The notes under the pieces were generated by a model. The model was not told the DNA's origin and did no database searches. It saw nothing but the letters and a program-made list of their open reading frames with translations. The translations under genes and the position numbers were made by a program. Positions 8,836-19,410 of a stretch of 64,000 nucleotides of DNA are shown here, one piece after another (position 1 is the stretch's first letter; each line of letters starts with the position of its first letter). Source of the DNA: Pyropia yezoensis (Eukaryota > Rhodophyta > Bangiophyceae > Bangiales > Bangiaceae); NCBI GenBank assembly GCA_009829735.1, contig CM020618.1, positions 2,416,882-2,480,881 on the forward strand, written 5' to 3'.

Positions 8836-11655
8836 CTGTGGTAGGAGGTGGTCAGGCAGGGAAGGGAGCAGAGAGAAGGGAGTGGATATTCGTGGATGTA
8901 AGAGAGGTCGAGCAGGAGGACCTGGCGCACCAGCACACTCGACGCCGTCTCAGTCGAGTAATCCATCCTGTGCACCAGACTGGCGGGAGTGTGCGGCATG
9001 CGCCCAGCCACTTGCCGCGCTGCGGTGTGGGCGATGTGCGGGTGGGGCATGCGGCTTTCATACCAACGCGTACCCCTCGTACCCCTCGTACGACAGGCGC
9101 CATGCGCAGGGTCGGCGGGCGAGGAGAAGGCCCCGGTACCATGCACACACGAGCTCTAAATTTCTCCAATATTCTTCCGACCAATAGAATCCGACCTGAC
9201 CCAGGTTCGTTCAGTAAGAGATGGACAGGAGCGACCGCTCTCGACGATTCCTAGCCGCACGTAGTATGTACCGGCTCACAGCGCACGAGGGCATTTGGCC
9301 TTCAGCCAATAGATTCCCCGGAATACTGCATTCACATATTTCACCGTGCATTGGAAGAATAGTTTGAAAGATCATCATCGCCTCGACTTTGAAATAATTT
9401 TTTTCCCAGGGGCAGGTTTCTAGTGGTCGCCGCGCCCCTCACTTCACCCTTCCGTCCGTGGGGCTGCCCCCATACCTCGCCCCGTCGGGTGTCCAGGCTC
9501 CCCCACCACTTTCACCGCCATCACCATTCGCACGCCGCGTCATGCCGAGAGCCCCCCCCCCCCCCCCCAGCATGGCCACCGCTGCCGACGGCCGTCGTCG
9601 CCGGAGCAGCCACCGACGACGCCGCCGCTACCGTCGCCGCAACCGCCGCCTGTCCCCACCGCGGCGGCGGCGAACACCACTTCCGCAGCCCCCGCGTCGA
9701 TGCAAGCCTCCACCTGGTCCGCGCCGCCCACACTGGCGGCGGCGTGCGTGGCGGCAGGGGCACTGGCAGCAGCGCCGGCCGACAGGCTCCCAGCCGCAGT
9801 CACCGCCGCTGACGGGGAGGAGTCACTGCCGCGGACGGGGGCGAGTCACCGCCCATGGGGCCGCCGCCACCCCCTACTACACTTTTTGGTGCGTCCGCGA
9901 GCGCCGCTGTCGCCCCGCCGGCCGCGTCGAGGCCCCCACCTCCTCCCGGTGGCGGACACCGGCGCTCACGCCCCGGCCCCGTCGCACCCTGCGGCGCAGG
10001 CCCCTCGGCGGCGGCGGGGGTGGCAATCGACCTCCGTTGCGGACGCGCGGTTGAAGGGGCAGAGGGAGCGCCGTCGACGCTTTCGGCAGCCCTCTGCCCC
10101 TCCTTCCGTTTGGCTTTATTTCGTGCAGTAGGGGGGGCAGGTTGCTGGACAGCCGCGACCCTCTCCGCCGCACCCTGCGCCCCCGCTCCCCTCAATGACT
10201 CGCCCATTTCTATATTGCACGAGACCTTTCCACCTCCCCGCACGATCTCTTCTCTCGCGCCGTTCTTCCCCGCTCACATGAGAGACCTGCGCAAGGACGC
10301 CTCGCCACGCAGCCACCCTCCAACCCCATTCAGTTCAAGGTGGTGCCATCTCCTTACCCCCCCCGGCGGTCCCTCTCGACCATAATACATCGCCATCAAT
10401 AGTGCCATCAATAGTGCAGCTTCTGGAAGTCCAACGACCGCAGTCATGCCAGAGGACGCAATTCGCTCCACTGCCTCCTTCCTGGGCGAGCAAGAACATG
10501 CAAAAACTTCAAAACTTTTCATGTAGCCCGCAAAGCGCAAATCAATAATCAAAAGCATCCCTAATCAAAACAAAAAACTCGTGTGTGCATGGTACCTGAG
10601 CCGAGGAGAACAGGCAGGTAGAGAGGAGAAGTGGGCAATGGCAATGAATTCGTCTGACCACAAATATCAACCATGACCCTAACGAACAACAATACTGTAA
10701 TGTGAATATCCACGGGGTTTACATACGAAGGTCTCTTTTTGGTCGTCCAGGAAACGGCACCAGCTGCCTTCATCGTACGCGGTCTGTACAGTCTTTCTGC
10801 ATTGCTGTGACATCCTTTCTGTACAGTCCGTACAGTCTGTACAGTTTTTCTCCATTGCTGTGACATCCTTTCTTGTGCACGGTGTCTAGTAACCAATGCA
10901 GGTCGACCGACCTCTACGGTGCGATCAACGCATGTGTCAGCATTCGATCGTTGTCACCGACCAATCAGAGGGCGAATCAAGTTACAATCCTTGGGCTTAC
11001 GGTCGCCACAAAGGGTGCCCAACAATGGAGAAAGACTGTATGCCGGCTTTCACATGCAACCACATCCGAATTTGACGGCAGCTTCGCAGAGGCTTTGCGC
11101 GCCGCTCCAAAGCCTCCTCAGATTTACACATGTTTGTTGCGAAGAGTCGGCGTTGGGCGGTTCGAATCCTCACGTTGGTGCGGATTGCTCCGAAGGGCGC
11201 GAAAGGGGTGAGAAGCTGTTACGAGTCACCGCCGTCGTCCCTGCTGTAGGACGGCTGCCTTTGAGGCCCCTCACCTCTGGCAGATCAGGCCGCCCTGACA
11301 GTGTCTGCGGCGGCCTCCCCACTATCATGGCAGATGGCCTGCCTCTACGGAGGGCGGCCATCGCGATTGCTGTCCACTCGCCCCCACTGGCCGCAGTTGC
11401 GTGCCGTGAGAGGTAGGTCTGTGGACGCCGTTGCGGCGACCCTCAGCCAAACATCTGCTCGCCGGGGCCTGGGGTCGTTGGTCGTCTCAGAGTACAACGC
11501 TGCGTGAGCTACTGGCACGACACATGAGTTTGGCCGGTGAGCGGGCCTGTCCATCTCCGAGGCGACGGTGGCCGGTGGGCGGCAGTCGGCGGCGGGAGTC
11601 CGCGGCGACGGCGGGGATGAAGCGGCTGCCGTTCACCGCCTCTGTGTTCAGCGAA
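8836..11655. other. Intergenic stretch without a supported gene
   Basis: Nearly 2.8 kb from the rlmH stop to the left LTR of element B. The 9420-10130 part is CCG/GCC-rich with several overlapping frames (up to about 200 codons) and no domain. The 9280-9400 and 10390-11050 parts are markedly less GC-rich. The only organised structure I see is the short direct repeat at 10783-10873. A partial inverted match to that motif (cagtctttctccattg on the minus strand) lies near 11024-11043. Confidence 0.45.
10783..10873 (+). repeat. 53-bp spaced direct repeat of a 38-bp motif
   Basis: Motif copies at 10783-10820 and 10836-10873 (tctgtacagt...attgctgtgacatcctttct) differ at two positions. This is about 1.7 units of a 53-bp tandem repeat. 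Confidence 0.75.
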
Positions 11656-12124
11656 TGTGGCAAAAACCGCTCCCGCACTCAGCACCCAGATTGGAGTCGT
11701 GCACAAGGGCTGCCTCCCGTGTCGGGGGAACCGGAAGAAGTGCAAGTCGCACACACGCTGTCTCTGTTGTGGGGCAATCCCCCCACTAGCAAACAAGAAG
11801 ATGGTGTGTGGGCCAACAGTTTCTTGGTCGGGACGAGGAAGCGAGGCCAAGCCCCGCTGTCCCTCCCCTTATCCCCCCAGGGTCCTCTCAGAATCTCGCC
11901 ACTCAGAATCTCCCACCCCAGCACCTGCCCACCGGGCCACACGAACATTCAAGACGATAAAATGCAGAAAACCCTCAAATCCAGGTCGGATTTACTATCA
12001 AGCAAAGAATCCCTGACTTAGAGAAATTCGGGACCAAAAGCAAAGGGAGGAACGGGTCAGACCAGGTGTCCCCCGTCCCAGAATGGCGCGCTCTGCCCTC
12101 CTGCGTGGGGCCAGTTCTGCCACA
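11656..12124 (-). repeat. 3' LTR of element B (469 bp)
   Basis: Starts TGTGGCA and ends TGCCACA, a 7-bp terminal inverted repeat. Same length as the two LTRs of B' and clearly homologous to 36280-36717. Confidence 0.9.
11657..12016 (+). CDS. LTR-embedded Cys-rich open frame, Zn2Cys6-like (copy 1)
   Basis: The frame is open from the LTR's first bases (GTG, no ATG) to a TGA at 12014-12016. At nt 11711-11809 it encodes C-X2-C-X6-C-X5-C-X2-C-X12-C with a basic loop (CRGNRKKC). This is close to fungal-type Zn2Cys6 DNA-binding clusters, whose last spacing is usually 6-8 rather than 12. A Ser/Pro-rich tail follows. All four LTR copies in the window keep this frame and every cysteine, while surrounding residues vary. 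It points the same way as the antisense ORF downstream, so it could be the first part, or a spliced exon, of an antisense transcript. Expression is not shown. The alternative is a chance open frame in GC-rich DNA. Confidence 0.4.
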   Translation: MAKTAPALSTQIGVVHKGCLPCRGNRKKCKSHTRCLCCGAIPPLANKKMVCGPTVSWSGRGSEAKPRCPSPYPPRVLSESRHSESPTPAPAHRATRTFKTIKCRKPSNPGRIYYQAKNP

Positions 12125-12137
12125 CTCCCCGCTCCTC
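12125..12137 (-). other. Polypurine tract of element B
   Basis: On the minus strand gaggagcggggag abuts the LTR, where plus-strand DNA synthesis would be primed. B' has the near-identical gaggagaggggag at the matching place. Confidence 0.7.
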
Positions 12138-12171
12138 AGTTCCGACCGACCAGGTCGGCCCTGAGAAGGGG

Positions 12172-12179
12172 TATAAAAG
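12172..12179 (+). promoter_or_regulatory. TATA box of the antisense promoter of element B
   Basis: TATAAAAG lies 48 bp inside the LTR edge and about 270 bp before the ATG of the antisense ORF, oriented towards it. It is followed by GCGCG. Element A has a similar TATAAGCGCG upstream of its own antisense ORF. In B' the same position reads GCGTAAACG, so the box is lost. Confidence 0.55.
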
Positions 12180-12465
12180 CGCGTGTTGCACTCGCCGGGG
12201 GCGCAACTTGCTATCCCCCGGTACGTCACCTCGACGTGGAGGCAGTCACGTCGACCGTTCTCCTCCTCAAGCTCGCCCACTTGGCAGCTTGCATACACCT
12301 TACCACCACCTTCCCCAACCACTCACCTCACCGCGAGCCACCCCACGCCGGGGAGGCCCCCGGTGTATCCGCGATCCAAGTCCCCTTCAACTCGAGGTGG
12401 GCCTCGGGCAGTTGCGACCGAGTTGCCTCTCCCTAACTTGGGGAGTGACATGGTGTACGCCGGGG

Positions 12466-12470
12466 TGGAG
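12466..12470 (+). repeat. Target-site duplication of element A, left copy (TGGAG)
   Basis: TGGAG immediately precedes the LTR at 12471 and is repeated immediately after the right LTR at 28198-28202. Confidence 0.93.
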
Positions 12471-12832
12471 TGTAGCAATATGGATGACCGTATTGTGACC
12501 CTAATATAGGGGGACTACTTCTAACCCTTAACTTTCAATTTGGGAGTCCGTATTGGTCACGGTATCTATAAGTTACGTATGACCGGAGGGACTTGCATCT
12601 TGGGGTGGAGGGTAGTTGGTAGTGTCTCCGAGGGTTTATAACGAGGGGGCCGGCGGCGAAGCCACCGCCGGCCATGGTAGAACAACAAACCCCTCCCATT
12701 TGGGCTCCCATCTTGGTCCCGTGGCTTGCGCTCCAAGGACAGCAACCTTGGCCTCCCGGTGACGTTGGTGCCGATCCCCCCTGGTGAGTGCTCCCTGAGA
12801 GTCGACGTGCAGCGGATACCTATTGTGCTACA
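12471..12832 (+). repeat. 5' LTR of element A (362 bp)
   Basis: TGTAGCA...GTGCTACA. A TATA-like TTTATAACG near 12637 inside the LTR is a candidate promoter for the gag-pol transcript. Confidence 0.93.
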
Positions 12833-12833
12833 T

Positions 12834-12851
12834 TGGTGGAGCAGCAGGGGA
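12834..12851 (+). other. Primer-binding site of element A
   Basis: TGGTGGAGCAGCAGGGGA begins one base after the LTR. TGG would pair with the CCA end of a tRNA. The same 18 bases, with at most one change, follow the 5' LTRs of B and B'. Confidence 0.75.
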
Positions 12852-13057
12852 CGGATTTCCGTAACCCTTGCGGTGACGCCGTCTTCGGCCCTGGCACACG
12901 GATAGGGATCCAGTCCTTTTCTTGTACTCGTGGTGCTGTGATCTGGTTGATTGTGTTGAGTGGTTGCGTTTGACTTCGATCTACTGTTACTCTCCCCCAA
13001 CTACCCCCTTGCTCTCTTATTCGTGGTGACCGTTACGGCGTTTGACTGATTGTGACT

Positions 13058-15172
13058 ATGTCTACCCAAGAGACGGGGAACGTTCAAGATGACGGATCGG
13101 CGTCAACGCCAACCCCGGAGCTGAACCCGGGAACCAGGATCGGTAACCCGATCGACAACATTGAGACGCCGATGCTCTCCGGTGCCGGATCGACGTTTGG
13201 TACGGCACGGACGGCCGGGGGCGGCGGACCGCCTCAACCGTCCTCTGCCGACCTCACTCCGCCGCCACCTTCACCAGGGGACTCCCTGATGGCATCATTG
13301 GCTCGCATCGAGGCCCGGTTCACTGGACTCGACGCCCGTCAAGGGCGTACGGAGGACGCAATGGCTGTGTTAATGTCAACACGCCACACGACGGTACCCC
13401 GTCGTGTTCCTCCCACACCGGTACGGTTCGAACCGGCCGGACTACTTTCGGAGTCCACCAGGGTCAACCCCGGTGTTGCTACTCCTGGACAACCCCCGGA
13501 CACGGCGGGTTATGGATCCGACTCGTCAGCCGAGTTGGAACGTAGCCATACGGAGCGCTACGCTCGGAGCACCCAGAGCGGGCTCCGCGGACATGGTCCG
13601 GCGGATACTTACGCCGGAACAGAGTCGGCGATGGGGGGAGGCGGTACCGGAGCGCAGTACCCCCTCGACGACGGAAGTCAATCAACTCGGGTACCCGAGG
13701 CGCCGACGCCGGAAGTTCCAGCGTCACTGGTGCAAGCGATGACAGCGCAGGTTACTGCGAGGTTACTGAAGCGGATGGAGTCCGACGAGTTTACTCATCA
13801 ACTGGCCAAGCGACTGGATATCCAGGACGCAGACACGGAGATTGTCAACGAAGTCTTCAGGTCGGTACTGACTCCTGAACGTTATTGTTTGGAAGACCGA
13901 TCCACTACCGTGTCGGAATCGATGCGTACTACCTCGCACCGAGCGATCTGCTCTATGCAGACCCTTATGAAGGGAGTCCCTATGTTCGGGGGCCCGAACG
14001 GACGCCCGATAGCAGTCATTGGCTTCCTGACTAGCTTCAAGGCAGCCGCAGACAAGGCACTCGTTAACGAGGGGCTGGCTCTGGAGATCCTCCCGTTCTT
14101 TGTTGATGAACGGGTACGAGGCATCCTCCGCCAGGCATCCCGGATGCCGGGAATGAGGGTCGCAGCCACCCCCATGGATTACCGTGGTATACTGAAGGAG
14201 CTGCTGAGCAGCTTCCTCAGTGAGGACAAGTACGAAGACCACTATCGGGCCCTTCGCTCCGCCACCGCCCAGTCCTGGGAGGATGAGGAGTTGCTTGGAC
14301 GCCGGATCCAAGAGCTCGACTACGAGCTGGGGAAGCGCGTCGGCGAAGGGGAGCTATGGGCCATCCTGTTCGCAGGAGTATCCAACTATGTGCGGATATC
14401 CGCACGGGGAGCCAACACGGCACGGACGAACTTCAGTCGACTGATGCACATGTGCAAGTCCCTGGGGGGCGCCTACCGGGTGCTTCACCCGGAATGTGCC
14501 TTGGCCCCGAAGCCCAAGGGTGAGGGAAGCAAACCCAGTCTTACCCCGGTACCGAGGCAAGAGAAGGTGGAACGTAAGGCCGCACCAGTACTGGTGGCGA
14601 CCGAGTATGCCCCCACGGGTGAGGATGAACCTCTAGTCGACGAACGGGGCCACCTGTTGCTACCGGCGACGCCGGTGATTGATGAGCAAGGTACGGTAGC
14701 GTACATCGCCCCGGCTGGGACCCAGTTCCAGGTCAACGAAGGAGCGGGTCGGCGCGTCCCGTATGTACGGACTACGGGGTATGCCCCGGTTACGGGTAAC
14801 CCGCACCAACCCCTGCCGACATGGGCGGTGCGTACGGAGGCACCTCCGCACATCGCTGGTAGAGCCAACCGGCTGGGGGAGTCCATGTTCCGGTTGGCAC
14901 CGGGGCCCAAGGCCTACCAAGGGGCAGGCACTCGGGCGCCCGAGGCAGACAACCGCACCTATGGAGCCAACCCGACGCGGACGCCCGGGACGGCCGGCAC
15001 TTCCGGATGTATGTTGTGCGAAGACCCCCAGCACTGGGTGTCATCATGCCCGCTCATCCCGGAGGAGTCTCGACGGGCAGCGGCGCAACGCAAGGCATCC
15101 ATCGGGGGGTATCCCGCCAGAGCACCGGCACCGGGTAGGCAGCAAGCTCCAGGAGGAGTACTGGAAGTCTAG
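13058..15172 (+). CDS. gag: Element A Gag polyprotein
   Basis: ATG 13058 opens 704 codons ending at TAG 15170. Gag forms the cytoplasmic particle that packages element RNA. The N-terminal 200 residues are disordered and Pro/Thr-rich. A central Gag-like helical region follows (about nt 13870-14500). A CX2CX4HX4C zinc knuckle sits at nt 15008-15049 (C651, C654, H659, C664). Past the TAG the same frame stays open for 20 codons to TAA 15233-15235. That extension contains a slippery heptamer in the correct phase and overlaps the pol frame, which suggests the TAG is a nonsense mutation or a read-through point. There is no similarity by eye to host genes. Confidence 0.88.
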   Translation: MSTQETGNVQDDGSASTPTPELNPGTRIGNPIDNIETPMLSGAGSTFGTARTAGGGGPPQPSSADLTPPPPSPGDSLMASLARIEARFTGLDARQGRTEDAMAVLMSTRHTTVPRRVPPTPVRFEPAGLLSESTRVNPGVATPGQPPDTAGYGSDSSAELERSHTERYARSTQSGLRGHGPADTYAGTESAMGGGGTGAQYPLDDGSQSTRVPEAPTPEVPASLVQAMTAQVTARLLKRMESDEFTHQLAKRLDIQDADTEIVNEVFRSVLTPERYCLEDRSTTVSESMRTTSHRAICSMQTLMKGVPMFGGPNGRPIAVIGFLTSFKAAADKALVNEGLALEILPFFVDERVRGILRQASRMPGMRVAATPMDYRGILKELLSSFLSEDKYEDHYRALRSATAQSWEDEELLGRRIQELDYELGKRVGEGELWAILFAGVSNYVRISARGANTARTNFSRLMHMCKSLGGAYRVLHPECALAPKPKGEGSKPSLTPVPRQEKVERKAAPVLVATEYAPTGEDEPLVDERGHLLLPATPVIDEQGTVAYIAPAGTQFQVNEGAGRRVPYVRTTGYAPVTGNPHQPLPTWAVRTEAPPHIAGRANRLGESMFRLAPGPKAYQGAGTRAPEADNRTYGANPTRTPGTAGTSGCMLCEDPQHWVSSCPLIPEESRRAAAQRKASIGGYPARAPAPGRQQAPGGVLEV

Positions 15173-15222
15173 GAGGCACCTCCTCCCCCAGATATCCCGG
15201 AAGATAGTACCCGACCGAGCAC

Positions 15223-15229
15223 GGGAAAC
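15223..15229 (+). promoter_or_regulatory. Candidate -1 ribosomal frameshift site (GGGAAAC)
   Basis: In the gag frame it reads G GGA AAC, a canonical X XXY YYZ slippery heptamer. The 0-frame TAA follows at 15233. A -1 slip leads into the pol frame, which is open only from 15208 (in-frame TAG at 15205), so the heptamer lies in the 28-bp overlap. A GGGGT/ACCCC pairing 21 bases downstream could form part of a stimulatory structure, but I could not fold it. Confidence 0.6.
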
Positions 15230-18200
15230 AAGTAAGAGGAAGGACGACACGGGGTCGCTGGGGCAACCATGGCAAGCCACCCCGGACTGCCGCGGGGAAA
15301 GCCCCACGGAGAGCGCGGTTGAGCCGACGCCGCATCAACCCCCGGGTACACCTTCCGGCCCCGACGACACGGCGTCAGGGGATTGATGACCAACCTCCAA
15401 GGTTGAGAGGAAAGGACGGGAAGCCCCGTCACGTTGAGCCTGACAAGGGCCCTGTCCAGGATGCCCGAGCTACACCGGATATCGGTGTAGGCCACGTACT
15501 GTTCACCTTGGAGAACTTCAAGGTATCAGCCACACTGGGGGATGGCCCCCAGTCGACCCGATCGTATTACCCTGTACTGGATACAGGGGCTGGACCGAAC
15601 CTGATCCGGAAGGATGCCCTCCCGGACAAGTGGCTCCCGCGAGTCAGAGTCGCTCGGGGACCCACGATCAAGGATGCGAATGGTCGTCTCATTCGTACGA
15701 CCGCAGCGATGTCGCTGCGGGTCACCATCGGGGATCTCACCACGGAGGTCGACTTCCTGGTGTGTGATACTCTATCGGTGCCCTGCATACTGGGGTGCAC
15801 CTTCATCAACGTTCACGTTGATGCAATCCGGCCGGGCCGGAGGACCGTCGAGCTGCAAGAGGCTGACGGGACGAAGAGAGGACAGACAGCTATCGTCAGG
15901 GACCTGACGTTACAAGGGAGCCTCGTTAGCGTGGCTGAGGTATACGCAAGCGTAGAACCGAAGACACTCCGGCTGGCCAAGCGGACTCGCTTTGAGCCGT
16001 TATCGAAGACCGTCCTCCCGGTCAACTGTGACCTCGCAGGCATCTGCAGTGTCCAGTCCAACCTACGAACCTACAAGCGCCATGGGTTGACCATGGCCAA
16101 CGGTATCGTAGACCTCCCAGCGGGGGGGTCATCACTGCTCGTGATGGCGAACTATCGCCTTAAGGCAGTCACCCTTCCGAAAGGAACTATCCTCGGGATC
16201 GCCGAGCTCTACGAAGGAGACATCCTTACCCCTGACAAGGAAGGTCAAGTGGAACCACTTGTGGTACTGGCGGTCACCGAGACCACCGAGCTGAAGGAAC
16301 CCGACGCCGGGAAACCTAACCCATCAACAGCTCCGGCGGACATTCCGCCAAAGGACCAAGAAGCCTTGAAGGCACTGGCCGAGGCTGACCTCGACCATCT
16401 TCCCCCTTCGGTAGCCGAAGGGGTACGACGGATGCTAAGAAAGCATGACGTCATGTGGACCGGCGAAGCCCTGGGTACCATTGGGGCAACCCAACACCGT
16501 ATAGACCTGGTACCAGGTGCACGACCAGCGCGGTCTCAACCGCATCGGGCGGGACCTATGCAACGAGAGATCGTTGATGGAGAATTGAAGAGGATGAGCG
16601 AAGCTAAGGTGATCCGACCTTCGATGTCGGAGTGGGGCGCCCCAGTAGTGATCGTACCGAAGAAGGATCAAACCCCTCGGTTCTGCATCGATTATCGACG
16701 CCTCAACTTGGTTACCAAGAAAGACTCATACCCTTTCCCAAGGATGGACGAGTGCATCGACTCGCTGGGGGAGGCCACAGTGTTTACCACTATCGACTGC
16801 AATGCCGGGTACTGGCAGATCCCAGTTGCAGAGGAGGATATCCCCAAGACGGCGTTCGTCTGTCACAGTGGAGTGTACGAGTTCCTAAGGATGCTCTTCG
16901 GATTGTTTAACGCCCCCGCCACTTTCCAGCGGGCCATCGACATTATACTGTCGGGAGTGAAGTGGCGTAACTGCCTGGTGTACCTGGACGATGTCATCAT
17001 CTTCTCGCGTAACATGGATGACCATGCGCAACATGTCGACGAGGTACTCACCCTCTTGCAAAACGCCGGGGTAACCCTGCGCCTCAAGAAGTGCACCTTC
17101 TTTCAGCAGACCGTCGAGTATCTGGGTCACCAGATCACACCAGGTAAACTGGGAGTGCTCGAAGCTAAAACCCGGGCACTCCGGGATGCGCGATACCCAA
17201 CCACCCAGACACAGCTGAAAAGCTTCCTGGGGATGTGCAACGTATACCGACGGTTCGTCAGGGACTTCGCTCGCATAGCCAAACCGTTATCGGTTCTGAC
17301 GAGCAGCGCCTTGCCAAAGGTACTCCAACCTCCCTCGCCCAGCGAGGGAGAGGCATTCGAGCTGCTTAAGCACGCTATGCTAGCCCCACCCGTGCTTGCA
17401 TTGCCGCATAGACGCGGGACCTTCGTCATCGACGTCGATGCCTGCGATACCCAAGTGGGATGCACCCTGTTACAGGGAGAGACAATCATCGGTACCGATA
17501 ATGCTATCCCGGACCTACATCCGGTGGGGTACTTCAGCCGGACACTCAACCCGGCTGAGCGTAACTATATTGCCACCGAGCGCGAGTGCCTCGGAGTCAT
17601 ATGGGCAGTGCAACTGCTCCGGCCATACCTGGAAGGATCCAGGTTCATCGTGAGGTCCGACCACGAACCTTTACGATTGCTCCTCAACCTTGGTGATAAG
17701 GATTCCGACAGCCATGGACGGCTAGCCCGGTGGAGGCTGAAGATGGCCGAACACGACTACCGGACCATATATAATGCCGGCTCTACCCATCATCTGGGAG
17801 ACGCGCTGTCGCGACTCGACACACGGAGCGGGGATACCCGACAGGTGGACGAGGACATCCCGGTGGTACCGGTTTGCATGGTGGGTAACGCCACCCAGGG
17901 TATGGTTGACCATACCATGGCACATCCTGCATGCCCATTAACCCTCGCGGACTTCCGCGAGGCACAGGCCAATGAAGATGACTGTAAACGCCATCGCGCT
18001 AACCTCCTGGCCGGCACGGCCGGCATCTTCTCCCAGAATGCGGACGGACTCATATACCGGCGGGCACCTGCCGATGGACGGCATCAGGTCGTGGTTCCCA
18101 TGTCCTTACGACAAGCCGTAATGGAACGAGAACACGAGAACCCCACAGCCGGACACCCGGGGGGCTCGCGCATGTTCGCAGCAATGCGGAGGTTCTTCTA

Positions 18201-19410
18201 CTGGCCGGCAATGGCCGTCGACGTAATCGACCACGTGCGAGGATGCCACCCGTGTGCACGGAATCGCATGAGTCTTCATAGGCGGGCATCCGCTATGAAA
18301 CTATTCTCCCCTGATGGGCCCAACGAGCAAGTCGCTATCGACATACTCGGGCCGCTTCCGGTAACGGAAGAAGGGAACAGGTACATTCTGGTCATGTCGG
18401 ACCGCTTTACTAAGCTGTCACGAGCAGTAGCGATCCCGAACGACACGGCCTACACGATCATGAACGCAGTGGTTGACCACTGGATCAGTCCTTACGGATT
18501 AATGAAGCAACTCCTCTCCGACAACGGAGCAAACCATACGTCAGCATTTTGCACTAAGGTCATGGGCATGTTCGGTATCGAACCACGTCGGGCATCCGAC
18601 TACCACCCGCAATCCAACGGGCAGGTGGAGCGGTTCAACCGCACCATCGTCAAGATGCTCCAATGCTATGTGGCGGACCATACCAACACGTGGGACAGGC
18701 TTCTGTCCGTATTAACCCTGGCATACAATGCCAGGCCCCACCGGAGTACCAACATTGCTCCATTGGAATGGGTCATGCCAATGGGCGTCGGTAACCTGAC
18801 GCTGCCACCGGGCAGATGCACTCGGTATGACATACCGAAGGGCCGACCGGCCGAACGGATCCACTCAGCTTGGTTGGCCAAGCTATCGTGGATGGTACCT
18901 GAGCTCAAGGGTGCCTTTGACCGTACACAACTTCGATACAAGAAGAACATCGACGCCCGGCTACGGGTACGCAACGCAACCCTGGTAACAGGTGACTGGG
19001 TCTACATCCGACACCAGAAGTTCCGAGGGAGCAAGCTTATGCAACCGGTCAAGGGACCGTACCTGGTCCTACACAGAGATGATCACTCTGTAATCCTGCA
19101 CTCCGATACGGAGATACAGCGCATCAACCTCAATGATGTGACACCTGCTCCGAAGCCGGAACAGCCTCAGCCGGTACCGGCTGGGTTGCTACATGAAGCT
19201 CTTACAACCCACCTGTCAGATGACCTGGTGGGGCCGGATGGGATTCCATACCAAGTAGAGAGCGCGGTCGGACACACCGACCCGGACCTACCAGGACCCT
19301 GGTACGTCAAGGTGATGTGGGTCGGGTACGACTCACCCACCTGGGAACAGGCGGCGAACATACCCCGCCAACTTCTCATGCCTTACATGAGGCGACGACG
19401 CCTACTGTAA
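15223..19410 (+). CDS. pol: Element A Pol polyprotein (PR-RT-RNaseH-IN-chromodomain)
   Basis: The pol frame opens at 15208 and has no early ATG (the first in-frame initiator-like codon is TTG 15319), consistent with synthesis as a Gag-Pol frameshift product. Domains in order: aspartic protease with LDTGAGPNLI (Asp codon at 15580); reverse transcriptase from about 16550 with YLDD at 16981-16992; RNase H with VIDVDACD, EREC and RSDHEPL; integrase with an H-H-C-C zinc finger (about 18130-18260) and a D-D-E core (AIDILGP, LLSDNGAN, NGQVERFN). A C-terminal chromodomain ends in MRRRR (about 19200-19400). The order RT-RNaseH-IN plus the chromodomain defines a Ty3/gypsy chromovirus. All catalytic residues I checked are present and there is no internal stop, so the enzyme may be functional. 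Confidence 0.95.
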   Translation, partial: GKQVRGRTTRGRWGNHGKPPRTAAGKAPRRARLSRRRINPRVHLPAPTTRRQGIDDQPPRLRGKDGKPRHVEPDKGPVQDARATPDIGVGHVLFTLENFKVSATLGDGPQSTRSYYPVLDTGAGPNLIRKDALPDKWLPRVRVARGPTIKDANGRLIRTTAAMSLRVTIGDLTTEVDFLVCDTLSVPCILGCTFINVHVDAIRPGRRTVELQEADGTKRGQTAIVRDLTLQGSLVSVAEVYASVEPKTLRLAKRTRFEPLSKTVLPVNCDLAGICSVQSNLRTYKRHGLTMANGIVDLPAGGSSLLVMANYRLKAVTLPKGTILGIAELYEGDILTPDKEGQVEPLVVLAVTETTELKEPDAGKPNPSTAPADIPPKDQEALKALAEADLDHLPPSVAEGVRRMLRKHDVMWTGEALGTIGATQHRIDLVPGARPARSQPHRAGPMQREIVDGELKRMSEAKVIRPSMSEWGAPVVIVPKKDQTPRFCIDYRRLNLVTKKDSYPFPRMDECIDSLGEATVFTTIDCNAGYWQIPVAEEDIPKTAFVCHSGVYEFLRMLFGLFNAPATFQRAIDIILSGVKWRNCLVYLDDVIIFSRNMDDHAQHVDEVLTLLQNAGVTLRLKKCTFFQQTVEYLGHQITPGKLGVLEAKTRALRDARYPTTQTQLKSFLGMCNVYRRFVRDFARIAKPLSVLTSSALPKVLQPPSPSEGEAFELLKHAMLAPPVLALPHRRGTFVIDVDACDTQVGCTLLQGETIIGTDNAIPDLHPVGYFSRTLNPAERNYIATERECLGVIWAVQLLRPYLEGSRFIVRSDHEPLRLLLNLGDKDSDSHGRLARWRLKMAEHDYRTIYNAGSTHHLGDALSRLDTRSGDTRQVDEDIPVVPVCMVGNATQGMVDHTMAHPACPLTLADFREAQANEDDCKRHRANLLAGTAGIFSQNADGLIYRRAPADGRHQVVVPMSLRQAVMEREHENPTAGHPGGSRMFAAMRRFFYWPAMAVDVIDHVRGCHPCARNRMSLHRRASAMKLFSPDGPNEQVAIDILGPLPVTEEGNRYILVMSDRFTKLSRAVAIPNDTAYTIMNAVVDHWISPYGLMKQLLSDNGANHTSAFCTKVMGMFGIEPRRASDYHPQSNGQVERFNRTIVKMLQCYVADHTNTWDRLLSVLTLAYNARPHRSTNIAPLEWVMPMGVGNLTLPPGRCTRYDIPKGRPAERIHSAWLAKLSWMVPELKGAFDRTQLRYKKNIDARLRVRNATLVTGDWVYIRHQKFRGSKLMQPVKGPYLVLHRDDHSVILHSDTEIQRINLNDVTPAPKPEQPQPVPAGLLHEALTTHLSDDLVGPDGIPYQVESAVGHTDPDLPGPWYVKVMWVGYDSPTWEQAANIPRQLLMPYMRRRRLL

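Noticed and set aside
9458-10385. Overlapping Ala/Pro/Arg-rich frames
   Set aside because: Several frames on both strands are equally open and none has a conserved motif; typical of CCG/GCC-rich DNA.
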